From: Candidatus Abyssobacteria bacterium SURF_17
GTDB taxonomy: Bacteria > Abyssobacteria > SURF-5
NCBI GenBank assembly: GCA_003598055.1
Contig: QZKI01000131.1
Coordinates: 1 to 64,000 of the forward strand
Direction: 5' to 3'
Length of the DNA: 64,000 nucleotides
The stretch's first letter is position 1. Each line of letters starts with the position of its first letter. Below are positions 24,183 through 32,166 of this stretch, one piece after another. The notes beneath the pieces are model-generated. The model was not told the DNA's origin. It made no database searches and was given only the letters and a program-made list of their open reading frames with translations. A program made the position numbers and the translations under genes.

Positions 24183-24451
24183 ACGCCCATTCGAAAAGCT
24201 CACTGCTCATCATTGTGGCGGAAACAGATATCCTCGCTTTCGCTGCGAGAGAACAACCAAAAGACGGTAAGGAGAAAGTCTCATAAATACCCGCGCCTTT
24301 CAATGAGGCCCCATCAACTCCCATTCGCGGCTTCACGGGCCTTTCATGGGAACATTGAGATTTCCCGAGAGAATGCTTATAAGCAAAGCCGACACCCTGA
24401 AATTCGAGCACCTGAAATTCGAGCGTTAGTTGCATTCATGCAGGTATCAGC

Positions 24452-24469
24452 GTTGCAGATTTTTGCAAC
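24452..24469. promoter_or_regulatory. Candidate activator site GTTGCA-N6-TGCAAC
   Basis: A perfect inverted repeat of six-base arms lies about 110 bases upstream of the sigma-54 promoter at 24578. A second, looser TGCAT-TC-ATGCA repeat lies just before it (24431-24442). Similar arms occur as GTTGCATGCAAC at 27975. It is probably bound by the enhancer-binding protein encoded downstream. Confidence 0.5.
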
Positions 24470-24577
24470 ATCGCAACGTCTCTTGCCGTAAACTCTTCAC
24501 GCGTGACATAATTAAATGGTTTCAAGCCAAGCTTTTCCAGGGCATTGCGCTGTTCAGCGCAGCATCACCATACGTAG

Positions 24578-24594
24578 TTGGCACAATATGTGCA
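24578..24594 (+). promoter_or_regulatory. Sigma-54 promoter of the second activator gene
   Basis: TTGGCACAATATGTGCA has GG and GC ten bases apart and fits TTGGCAC-N5-TGCA of the -24/-12 class. Initiation near 24605 would lead into the activator gene at 24636. It implies the activator can drive its own expression. Confidence 0.65.
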
Positions 24595-24635
24595 ACAGTA
24601 GTTATTCACGGTGCAACTGAGGTTAGGTGTGCAAC

Positions 24636-26000
24636 ATGAGCGAGCGACAAATTCTTATGGAAAACTACGAGATTGACCAGAAAGCCATATCTGAGATCAT
24701 TTTTGATAGCATCAGCGAAGGCGTTTTCACGACCGACCATGGCTGTCGAATCACTTCATTCAATCGCGCAGCGGAGAGGATCTCCGGTTTCAGCCGTAGC
24801 GATGCCATCGGAAAATACTGCTTCGACATTTTCCGTACCGACCTCTGCCAGGCCGGATGCGCACTGAGAAACACGCTTGAAAACGGAAATCCCGTATCGA
24901 ACGTCCGAGTCACCATCATCACGCGCGACGGTCGCAAAGTGCCCATCAGCGTGAGTACCACGCTGCTTCACGACGAATCGAGCCATTGCATCGGCGCAGT
25001 GGAATTTTTTCGCGACCTCTCGGAAATTGAAAGCCTTCAGGACAAGGTCTCGAAGCTGAACCGGTTCGAGAATCTCGTGAGCTGCAACGAGAAGATGCAG
25101 CGGCTCTTCAAACTGCTCCCAGAAATCGCGGAGTCGGAATGCAACGTTCTGATTCAGGGCCCGAGCGGTTCAGGGAAGGAACTGCTGGCACAAGCCCTTC
25201 ATAACCTGAGCCCGCGCAAGCACAATGCCTACATCCGCATCAACTGCGCGGCGCTGCCGGAAACGCTCCTGGAGTCCGAGCTGTTCGGTTACGTGAGAGG
25301 CGCTTTCACGGACGCCAAGCGAGACAAGCCCGGCATGTTCTATCTCGCACAGGGTGGCACGCTGCTCCTCGACGAAATCGGCGACATGCCGGTCGCACTC
25401 CAGGTGAAACTGCTGAGAGTTCTCAATAACGGGGAATACCAGCCCCTTGGCTCCACCAGAATGCTGCAAACCGATGCCCGAATCATCACGTCATCAAATC
25501 AAGACATCAAGCAGATGGTCGAACAGGGTTCTTTCCGTGAAGACCTCTATTATCGAATCAATGTCATCAACATCCAGATTCCGCCGCTATGCGAGCGACT
25601 GGAAGACCTGCCGCTTCTCATCGAGCATTTCGTCCAAAAGTTCCGCGCCAAGCGCAAGCGTGATATTCGCGGAGTCTCGCCGGACGTGCTCAAATCCCTG
25701 AGGAAGTATGATTTCCCCGGCAATGTGAGGGAATTGGAGAACGCGATCGAGCATGCCTTCGTTATTTGCCGCGGAAACATCATCGGAGTGGAACATTTAC
25801 CCGAGAGAATTCTGGATGCAGTTCGAACTGACGAGGAAAGCTCACGCCGAGCTTCGTATGGACAAAGCTCCGAAGAATCAATCATCCGCGAGGCGCTTGC
25901 GAGGAACAGTGGAAATCGAGAGAAAACCGCGGAAGAACTCGACATGCACCGCTCCACCCTGTGGAGGAAAATACAGAGGTACGGTATCACTTCCCCGTGA
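24636..26000 (+). CDS. PAS-containing sigma-54 enhancer-binding transcriptional activator (paralogue)
   Basis: A 454-residue paralogue of the activator at 1716-3086 with the same PAS / AAA+ / Fis-HTH layout. The PAS domain has the same cysteine arrangement (CFDIF then CQAGC). AAA+ marks are GPSGSGKE (Walker A), GAFTDA in the sigma-54 contact loop, GTLLLDEIGD (Walker B) and RINCAALPETLLESELFG. The HTH is DMHRSTLWRKIQRYGI. It lacks a receiver domain, so activity is likely set by the PAS domain. Its gene has a sigma-54 promoter and the nearby qrc operon has another with a similar upstream repeat, making this the likely qrc/tmc activator. ATG 24636 is preferred over GTG 24627. Confidence 0.9.
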   Translation: MSERQILMENYEIDQKAISEIIFDSISEGVFTTDHGCRITSFNRAAERISGFSRSDAIGKYCFDIFRTDLCQAGCALRNTLENGNPVSNVRVTIITRDGRKVPISVSTTLLHDESSHCIGAVEFFRDLSEIESLQDKVSKLNRFENLVSCNEKMQRLFKLLPEIAESECNVLIQGPSGSGKELLAQALHNLSPRKHNAYIRINCAALPETLLESELFGYVRGAFTDAKRDKPGMFYLAQGGTLLLDEIGDMPVALQVKLLRVLNNGEYQPLGSTRMLQTDARIITSSNQDIKQMVEQGSFREDLYYRINVINIQIPPLCERLEDLPLLIEHFVQKFRAKRKRDIRGVSPDVLKSLRKYDFPGNVRELENAIEHAFVICRGNIIGVEHLPERILDAVRTDEESSRRASYGQSSEESIIREALARNSGNREKTAEELDMHRSTLWRKIQRYGITSP

Positions 26001-26064
26001 GCCTGTCTGCCCAAGATCGTCACGCCACGATACGACACGCCGGACGCGCAAAGCAGTGCAAGAA

Positions 26065-26135
26065 GGGAGAGGGCCCTATCCCCGAAACCGCATGCGGCAC
26101 ATGAGCAATCGAAGCCAGGAACAGGGCTCTGTCCC
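26065..26135. repeat. Inverted repeat of the GGGACAGAGCCC family between convergent genes
   Basis: GGGAGAGGGCCC (26065-26076) faces GGGCTCTGTCCC (26124-26135). It sits between the convergent activator and USP-like genes and may stop transcription from both sides. The right arm is identical to the right arm of the repeat at 6168-6233. Confidence 0.55.
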
Positions 26136-26145
26136 TATCATTCCT

Positions 26146-26706
26146 TTATGCTTTTACCGTCGCAGACTTCTCCTCGGCATCCACCTGAATCTCCTGCCAT
26201 GAACCGGGTGACAGATTCATCCTGTCAACAATAAGCACCGCCGGAGGATTCAGGTAATACTGGGCAGGCTTGTCCGGCCCGACGAGCACAACCGGCGCCT
26301 GGAATCGGTAAGCAAACTCCTCAATGGGAACATTGCCGAATGTGATTTCCCGTTCGAGGTACGGGATAACCAGCAACTGGTATTCCCTGTGCATGAGGCA
26401 TGTCCGCAGTTCTTTGGCGTGCCTGCTCTCCTCACACACTTTGAAGCCTACGTCAACGAATTCGCCGAGGCACTTGTCGTAGTATTCCCGCACGCGCCGG
26501 TCAGTCTGGACGAGAATCTTGTCGTCGATCTTGCGAGGCGGGCCCGGCGGCTCGCTGTACTTCTCATAGGGCGAGCGGAGGAAATAAAAGATGTTCAACT
26601 GACACTTGCTTTCCCGGGCAAGCTGGAAAGCAAAGTCGAACGCCCAATCCCCCTTTTCCGAAAAATGGGCGCAGAGCCCGATGTCATTTATGCCGACGGT
26701 TGTCAT
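26146..26706 (-). CDS. Universal-stress-protein-like protein
   Basis: A 186-residue protein that appears to have the USP fold: GDWAFDFAFQLARESKCQLNIF matches the first strand-helix-strand unit, and a later YQLLVIPYLER and APVVLVGPDKPAQ match the distal nucleotide-binding strands. The classic G-x2-G-x9-G-[ST] ATP-binding motif is not obvious, so it may be a non-ATP-binding member. ATG 26706 is chosen because AAGGAGG lies six bases upstream. It follows the NifX-DUF1847 gene by 35 bases and is probably in the same transcript. Function is unknown. Confidence 0.55.
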   Translation of the reverse strand: MTTVGINDIGLCAHFSEKGDWAFDFAFQLARESKCQLNIFYFLRSPYEKYSEPPGPPRKIDDKILVQTDRRVREYYDKCLGEFVDVGFKVCEESRHAKELRTCLMHREYQLLVIPYLEREITFGNVPIEEFAYRFQAPVVLVGPDKPAQYYLNPPAVLIVDRMNLSPGSWQEIQVDAEEKSATVKA

Positions 26707-26741
26707 GATCGTCCTCCTTCCAATATCCGCACCTCTGTTGA

Positions 26742-27713
26742 TCAAACTTCCCCGAGAATGTCCTCGATGTAGTATTTTGAGAACAGGGCACTGACCGGAT
26801 TATTCGCCAGCGACTTGTCCTTTACGAACAGGGTGGACGTGGGAGCCTCGCTGTGCTGCGTGAAAATGAAATCCACACCGACGCAGAGTCCGACCACCAC
26901 ATTGACTTCCGTGCCCAGCCTGTTCAGGACGCACGCTTGTCCTATCGGGTTGCAGACTACTCCGCTCGAAGCGGTGATAAGGTCGTGCTCGGCGTGCCCG
27001 CCGACCTTGCAGCATACGGGACTGACTCTGAAAAACCTCCGCAGCAGGCGTGTGAGTATTTCCGCTTCCCGAAACATCTCCACGCAAAACGCCACCCCAA
27101 TGTGTTTGTATTCCATGCCCATGCAATAATATATGAATTCGGCCACGCGACACAACTTCCGGTGTGTCTCCGCCGATATGTCCATCGTTACTTCCATCGA
27201 ATGGTTGAACTTGGAATAACCATCGGCCGGAAAGAGGCTCCCCATCTGGGGCATGCAGTTTTCACCCTTCAGGCATAGTCGGTCGACACACTCAACGCAG
27301 TCAATGCGGGACAATTCACTTCCCGCCTGTGCGACTGCCCCACTCGCCGCCTCCGCCGGCAGGCCTTTCCGGGCGGGCTTTGCAGGTTGGCTTTCCAGAC
27401 CGTATCCGCTCCGCAATTGCCCACCGGTGAGCGCCGTCAAAACCTCCTCCACCTCGGCCGCAACGTCCTGCACCACCTTGATACCGTAAGAATCCACCCT
27501 CTGCACAAAATCCTCGTCTATCGCCCCACAGACAAACAGGTCAATCTCAAGGTCGACCAACTGAGCAATTCGCTCTTCCTCATTCATTCCCGTCGTATCT
27601 ACCGTTTTTTTCGAAATCACGGCGTTGTCTCTCACCTGGACGAGCAGTGTTTTGTCTGAATAAAGGCACCGGGGAGAAACCCGTGTGCCGAACAGTGGAA
27701 TAGCTACTCTCAC
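26742..27713 (-). CDS. Fusion of NifX-like domain and DUF1847 metal-binding domain
   Basis: A 323-residue protein. The first about 115 residues are NifX-like (RVAIPLFGTRVSPRCLYSDK, IDLFVCGAIDEDFVQ), closest in pattern to the protein at 3557. After a linker comes a DUF1847-type domain with cysteines in CVECVDRLCLKGENC, then the conserved KVGGHAEHD, CNPIGQACVLNRLGTEVNVVVG, LCVGVDFIFTQHSEAPTSTLFVKD and NNPVSALF. DUF1847 proteins are predicted metal-binding proteins of anaerobes without known activity. The fusion suggests a metal-cofactor role related to the 3.5-15 kb cluster. It is expected in the cytoplasm. Confidence 0.8.
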   Translation of the reverse strand: MRVAIPLFGTRVSPRCLYSDKTLLVQVRDNAVISKKTVDTTGMNEEERIAQLVDLEIDLFVCGAIDEDFVQRVDSYGIKVVQDVAAEVEEVLTALTGGQLRSGYGLESQPAKPARKGLPAEAASGAVAQAGSELSRIDCVECVDRLCLKGENCMPQMGSLFPADGYSKFNHSMEVTMDISAETHRKLCRVAEFIYYCMGMEYKHIGVAFCVEMFREAEILTRLLRRFFRVSPVCCKVGGHAEHDLITASSGVVCNPIGQACVLNRLGTEVNVVVGLCVGVDFIFTQHSEAPTSTLFVKDKSLANNPVSALFSKYYIEDILGEV

Positions 27714-27974
27714 GATTTCCTATCCGAAGCACCTCACCCGCGAAAGGCCACCTCTTGCTGACGCACGATGAGCCTTCCTTCTCTCAAACACGGGCATCGG
27801 TCTCCTTCCCGAAGACTTGTGCTGACACGTCCATCATGGGCAAGAACAATGCCAAGAGTTTCGGAGTCCTCCCGTTGAAACGGAGACGCTGGAATTTCCG
27901 GTCACTATTCGGAATTCTCTTTCGCTTCTCCGTGAGAGGCCGAGCGATTTCTTCCGGTTGTCGTTGCAAAGTCT

Positions 27975-27986
27975 GTTGCATGCAAC
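27975..27986. promoter_or_regulatory. Candidate activator site GTTGCATGCAAC
   Basis: A perfect 12-base palindrome with a further GTTGCA arm 12 bases to the left. It lies about 160 bases upstream of the sigma-54 promoter at 28142. Its half-sites match those at 24452-24469 in front of the second activator gene. Confidence 0.5.
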
Positions 27987-28141
27987 GTGATGTCGCAGCC
28001 ATATGCATCAACAACTCGCGCCCGTGTCTCATGCGCAGGAACCCGGCAAGCTCAACGACCATTGACGCATTGCAGCAAAACACGCGGATTCTCTTCGGAA
28101 TTGCGCCAACAGCGCAGATGAGCCCAAAATCACTTCTCGCC

Positions 28142-28158
28142 GTGGCACAGTTCTTGCC
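28142..28158 (+). promoter_or_regulatory. Sigma-54 promoter of the qrc/tmc operon
   Basis: GTGGCACAGTTCTTGCC matches TGGCAC-N5-TTGC with GG and GC ten bases apart. It points to qrcA at 28286, with initiation expected near 28169. Confidence 0.75.
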
Positions 28159-28285
28159 CAAGATATTCAAGGACAGTGCGACACGCAATGTTCATTGATG
28201 TGCGGAAAAGCACCCGCGCCTGCCGCACCGAACAGCCGGTTGCGTTAATATAGGCCGGATGCGATGACGAGGTCACGATACCACA

Positions 28286-28924
28286 ATGAAAATGAGGGAT
28301 ATCTCAGAAAGCCAAAGACAGTTTGCACTGCTCGGCGGCATATTCGCCGCAGCGCTCGTCGTCTCTCTCATTATGGGATGGATTCTGTTTCCCAGTCTGG
28401 CGTATGCGCGGAAGGCGCAGCCTATCAATTACAACCCGCCCTTGCACGTCGAACAGATCGGAATCACGTGTGACACGTGCCACTTCTTCTATGAGGACGG
28501 CAGTTGGGCGGGAATCCCGACGCTGGAGACGTGCGTGGATTGCCACAGCGATATCATCGGCGCCTCGCCGGAAGAAGAGAAGTTCGTCAACGAATATGTG
28601 AAGAAGAACCGGGAAGTGAAGTGGGCGCTGTATGTGAAACAGCCGGAATGCGTGTCATTCTCGCACTCATCCCATGTCAGAATGGCCAAGATAGCGTGCG
28701 AGACATGCCACGGTCCACAGGGTCATTCCGACCCCAAAGACTACCTTGCCAACAGAATAACAAACTACAGCTACGTTGTGTACGATCCGCGAGTCCCGCT
28801 CAATGCGTTCACCATCATTCGAGACAAAGGAGAGACCGTTTGGGGAACCATGCGGATGGATGAGTGTACCGCCTGTCATCGTTCGCGGGGGACAAGCACT
28901 GCATGCTTTATTTGCCACAAGTAG
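28286..28924 (+). CDS. qrcA: Membrane-anchored multihaem cytochrome c, QrcA-like
   Basis: A 212-residue c-type cytochrome with an uncleaved N-terminal membrane anchor (about residues 13-37). Five CxxCH haem sites are present: CDTCH, CVDCH, CETCH, CTACH and CFICH. QrcA of Desulfovibrio has six haems, so one site is missing or non-canonical. It would accept electrons from periplasmic cytochrome c3 and pass them to the other Qrc subunits. The four-gene order cytochrome / MopB / Fe-S / NrfD identifies the complex. It is the first gene behind the sigma-54 promoter. Alternative complex III or a Psr-type reductase are less likely names. Confidence 0.8.
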   Translation: MKMRDISESQRQFALLGGIFAAALVVSLIMGWILFPSLAYARKAQPINYNPPLHVEQIGITCDTCHFFYEDGSWAGIPTLETCVDCHSDIIGASPEEEKFVNEYVKKNREVKWALYVKQPECVSFSHSSHVRMAKIACETCHGPQGHSDPKDYLANRITNYSYVVYDPRVPLNAFTIIRDKGETVWGTMRMDECTACHRSRGTSTACFICHK

Positions 28925-28966
28925 GAACGCATGGCCCATGCACGAGGAACCAAGAGGCATAAGAGC

Positions 28967-31357
28967 ATGAACGTTGACCGAAGAACATTTGTGAAAGGAA
29001 TGGCCCTGGCGGGGGGCGGCGCGCTCGGCATAATGCTGTCACCGACGCCGTGGTATCTGATAAGAGACCTCGCCTTCTGGACGCAAAATTGGCCATGGGT
29101 GCCGGCCCCAGCCCCGGGCGAACCTTCATTCGAAAAGTCGATCTGCCGTATCTGCGACGGTGGATGCGGCATCAACGTGCGGAAAGTAGACATGCGCCTC
29201 GTGCGTATAGATGGTGATAAAGAGCATCCCGTGAACCAAGGCTCGATTTGCCCGATGGGCGCTGCGGCGCTTCAGATGCTGTATGGCCCTTCGCGCACGA
29301 AGGTCCCTCTGCGGCGGGTCGGCCCGAGAGAAAACCCGGAGTGGAGGCCTATAACCTGGGCCGAGGCCATCAGAGAGGTCGCCCTCAAAGTCAGACAACT
29401 CCGCGCCGCTGGGAGACCCCACGAGCTCGCCTGCATAACAAACAGCGCACATAGCACGGTCAACCAGTTCTTCGAACGGTTCCTGCACGCGGTGGGCTCA
29501 CGGAACTTCATGCAAATGAACTCTGCACTTGAGGCCCACAGCACCGTTCTCGCTCTGATGCAGGGTGTCGATGAAGGCATAGCATACGATATCGAGAACG
29601 CGCGATATCTCTTGAGCTTCGGATGCAATTTGCTCGAAGGGTGGGGGGCATGCGGTCGGATGTATCATGCACACGCAAATCGGTCCGCACATGAAGGCGG
29701 CAACAGCCTCGAAATCGTCCAGATAGAGCCGAACCTTTCGGTGACGGCAAGCAAGGCCTCCCGCTGGATTCCCATCAAACCGGGAACCGATGCCGCGCTC
29801 GCCCTCAGCATCGCGCACGTGTTGATATCCGACGGGCTCTATGACAAGACATTCGTTGAACGACATACGTTCGGGTTTGAAGATTGGAAGGATTCCGACG
29901 GCAAGCGACGCCGAGGATTCAAATCAGAAGTCCTTGGCCGCTACTCGCCGCGTTCGGTCGAACTCATTACCCAGGTGCCGGCGAACGTCATTGAAGAGGT
30001 CGCTCACGAGTTCGCCGCGAACCAGCCGGCGCTCGCCCTGGGTGGAAGATGCGATGGCAGCTTGTTTGCCGGCATCTACGAGTTGATGGCAATCCACAGC
30101 CTCAACGCGCTTGCGGGAAATCTCTCGCGGCCCGGCGGAATCTTTCTGCAATGCGATGTCCCGCTGAAGTCGCTGTCACCGGTGAAGATGGATGAGCAAG
30201 CCGAGCAGGGCTTCGCGATACCCCGCAGTGACGGAGCTGGGAGCAAAGAGCATCCTCTCGCCCGACACTTGCCACACAACCTCGACGCCGGCAAGGTCGG
30301 CGTACTCCTCATACATGAGGTGAACCCCTCGTACGCTTTGCCCAACCGGAAAGTCGCACGCGCCATTTTCGAGGACATTCCGTACATTGTCAGCTTCTCC
30401 TCTTTCATTGATGAAAGCTCCATGCAGGCGGACCTGATTCTTCCCATCTCGACCCCGCTGGAGCGATGGGATGACCACACCGGCGCCCCCGGGATTCCAT
30501 ACCCAATTTACGGCCTGAGCCATCCACTCGTGAATCCGCTCTATGAAAGCAGGAACGCCGGAGATGTTCTCATAGAGATTGCCCGTGAGCTGGGAGGCAC
30601 AATCGCAGAGTCATTCCCGTGGAACAATACGGTCGAAGCTCTTAGAGAACGAGCTGCGGGATTGTATGAATCCGGAACAGGGGTTATCCACACCGCCGAA
30701 TTCTCGGCGACATACATGAGCCAGACAGCTACCCCGACGGAAGTAAAGTCTTTTCCGACATTTTCTGATTTCTGGAATGCGCTCGTTAAGAACTGTTGTT
30801 GGTCCGACCCACAATGCACGACCGATCAGTTGGAACAGACTCTTAAGACTCCCGGCAAAAAATTTGAATTCTTCAGCCAGCGATTGCAGAAGACCTTCGG
30901 GTACAGCAATGACCTCGAATGTATGCCTCACTATCATGAGCCGCCGCCCAACCCGCAAGGGTTCGACCTGTTGATTATGCCTGAAAACCTGATAACCATG
31001 GCCGATAACGGCCTCGGCACACCGCCCCTCCTCATCAAACAGCTCAGCAATGATGTGCTGTCGGAAAACGACTTGTTTGTTCAGGTTAACCCCATTACTG
31101 CCATGTACCAGGGATTGAAGGATGGCGAAAGCGTGATCCTCGAATCTCCAGCAGGCAAGGTTCGGGTGCGCATACACACGTTCGCCGGAGTGCGGGAGGG
31201 AGTGGTGCTGATCCCACTCGGCTTCGGCCACACGGCATATGACCGGTTTCTGCGCAACAAAGGCGTGAATGCGCTTGAGATATTTGATGCAAAGATGGAT
31301 ACCGTCAGCGGCCTCGCCGTCTGGTGGGCCGTGCCCGGGAAAATATACAAGGTGTGA
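28967..31357 (+). CDS. qrcB: Molybdopterin oxidoreductase-like subunit, QrcB-like
   Basis: A 796-residue protein of the DMSO-reductase (MopB) superfamily. The N-terminus is a twin-arginine signal (DRRTFVKGMALAGGGALG), so the folded protein is exported. A [4Fe-4S] site reads CRICDGGC with a distant CPMG cysteine. At the usual Mo-ligand loop the sequence is NSALEAHS, with no Cys or Sec; QrcB of Desulfovibrio is reported to lack Mo cofactor. It would be the structural core between QrcA and the Fe-S subunit in the periplasm. ATG 28967 is preferred over the track start because AAGAGG precedes it and the Tat motif follows at once. Confidence 0.85.
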   Translation: MNVDRRTFVKGMALAGGGALGIMLSPTPWYLIRDLAFWTQNWPWVPAPAPGEPSFEKSICRICDGGCGINVRKVDMRLVRIDGDKEHPVNQGSICPMGAAALQMLYGPSRTKVPLRRVGPRENPEWRPITWAEAIREVALKVRQLRAAGRPHELACITNSAHSTVNQFFERFLHAVGSRNFMQMNSALEAHSTVLALMQGVDEGIAYDIENARYLLSFGCNLLEGWGACGRMYHAHANRSAHEGGNSLEIVQIEPNLSVTASKASRWIPIKPGTDAALALSIAHVLISDGLYDKTFVERHTFGFEDWKDSDGKRRRGFKSEVLGRYSPRSVELITQVPANVIEEVAHEFAANQPALALGGRCDGSLFAGIYELMAIHSLNALAGNLSRPGGIFLQCDVPLKSLSPVKMDEQAEQGFAIPRSDGAGSKEHPLARHLPHNLDAGKVGVLLIHEVNPSYALPNRKVARAIFEDIPYIVSFSSFIDESSMQADLILPISTPLERWDDHTGAPGIPYPIYGLSHPLVNPLYESRNAGDVLIEIARELGGTIAESFPWNNTVEALRERAAGLYESGTGVIHTAEFSATYMSQTATPTEVKSFPTFSDFWNALVKNCCWSDPQCTTDQLEQTLKTPGKKFEFFSQRLQKTFGYSNDLECMPHYHEPPPNPQGFDLLIMPENLITMADNGLGTPPLLIKQLSNDVLSENDLFVQVNPITAMYQGLKDGESVILESPAGKVRVRIHTFAGVREGVVLIPLGFGHTAYDRFLRNKGVNALEIFDAKMDTVSGLAVWWAVPGKIYKV

Positions 31358-31364
31358 GCTAACC

Positions 31365-32114
31365 ATGAAAACTGAGTCCGGCGACCAGAGAATCGCGCGA
31401 TACGGAATGACGATAGATGTGGATAAGTGCACCGGATGCGGCACGTGCGCAGTCGTCTGCCATATGGAGAACAACGTCCCGTTCACGGTCGATGAGAGCG
31501 ACAAATCCCGCAATATGGCTTGGATGCGGATTTACAAGGTGGATAACGGATTGGATTACCCGCACGTGCGCGTTGTCTATTTTCCGCGCCCGTGCATGCA
31601 GTGCGACCATCACACGCCGTGCGTTTCTGTGTGTCCCGCCAGCGCCACCAACTATGACGGTCTCACGGGAATTGTGGATCAGATAAACACACGCTGCATT
31701 GGATGCCGCTATTGCATGGCAGCGTGCCCATACATGGTGCGCTGCTTCAACTGGTGGGACCCGGTCTGGCCGAAAGACATGGAGAAGCATCTGAATCCGG
31801 ACGTCGCGCCGAGAATGCGCGGTGTGGTGGAAAAATGCACGTTCTGTTCGCACCGCTACCTGAAGGCAAAGGACAAGGCTCACAATGAAGGAAGAGACTA
31901 CCTACGGGAAGATGAATATGTGCCCGCTTGCGTCGAGGCGTGTCCCGTAGGAGCGATGCGCTTCGGCGACCTGAACAATCCGGAGCATGCCGTAGCGCAG
32001 CTCATCCAAAGTCCGCGGGCCTTCCGGTTACTGGAGAATCTTCACACTGAACCGAAGGTCTACTACCTCAGTTCTTATGAATGGGTGAGAAAGCTTGCAG
32101 ATAATTTCGCGTGA
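31365..32114 (+). CDS. qrcC: Four-cluster ferredoxin subunit, QrcC-like
   Basis: A 249-residue PsrB/NrfC-type Fe-S protein with cysteine sets CTGCGTCAVVC, CMQCDHHTPCVSVCP, CIGCRYCMAACP and CTFCSHRYL with a later CVEACPVGA, enough for four cubane-type clusters. It lacks its own signal peptide and would be carried across the membrane with the Tat-exported QrcB. It passes electrons from the cytochrome/MopB part to the NrfD membrane subunit. The start is 31365, seven bases after the qrcB stop; the upstream part of the track ORF overlaps qrcB. Confidence 0.85.
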   Translation: MKTESGDQRIARYGMTIDVDKCTGCGTCAVVCHMENNVPFTVDESDKSRNMAWMRIYKVDNGLDYPHVRVVYFPRPCMQCDHHTPCVSVCPASATNYDGLTGIVDQINTRCIGCRYCMAACPYMVRCFNWWDPVWPKDMEKHLNPDVAPRMRGVVEKCTFCSHRYLKAKDKAHNEGRDYLREDEYVPACVEACPVGAMRFGDLNNPEHAVAQLIQSPRAFRLLENLHTEPKVYYLSSYEWVRKLADNFA

Positions 32115-32166
32115 CAGCGGCCGTCCAAGAGCCACGGGATAACCCGAGAATGAACAAAGGAACACC

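Larger units (their letters stand above)
27714..28285. other. Divergent intergenic region holding qrc control elements
   Basis: About 570 bases between the NifX-DUF1847 gene and qrcA. Overlapping ORFs on both strands (27755-28198 plus, 27784-28188 minus) show no domain. The region contains a GTTGCATGCAAC palindrome and a strong sigma-54 promoter, listed separately. Confidence 0.6.

Noticed and set aside
27839-27852. Another GG-N10-GC sigma-54-like site
   Set aside because: The match outside the GG and GC is poor and it lies over 400 bases before qrcA; the site at 28142 is much better.
27755-28198. Overlapping ORFs on both strands before qrcA
   Set aside because: Neither has a domain, and the segment contains the GTTGCATGCAAC palindrome and the sigma-54 promoter, so it reads as control DNA.
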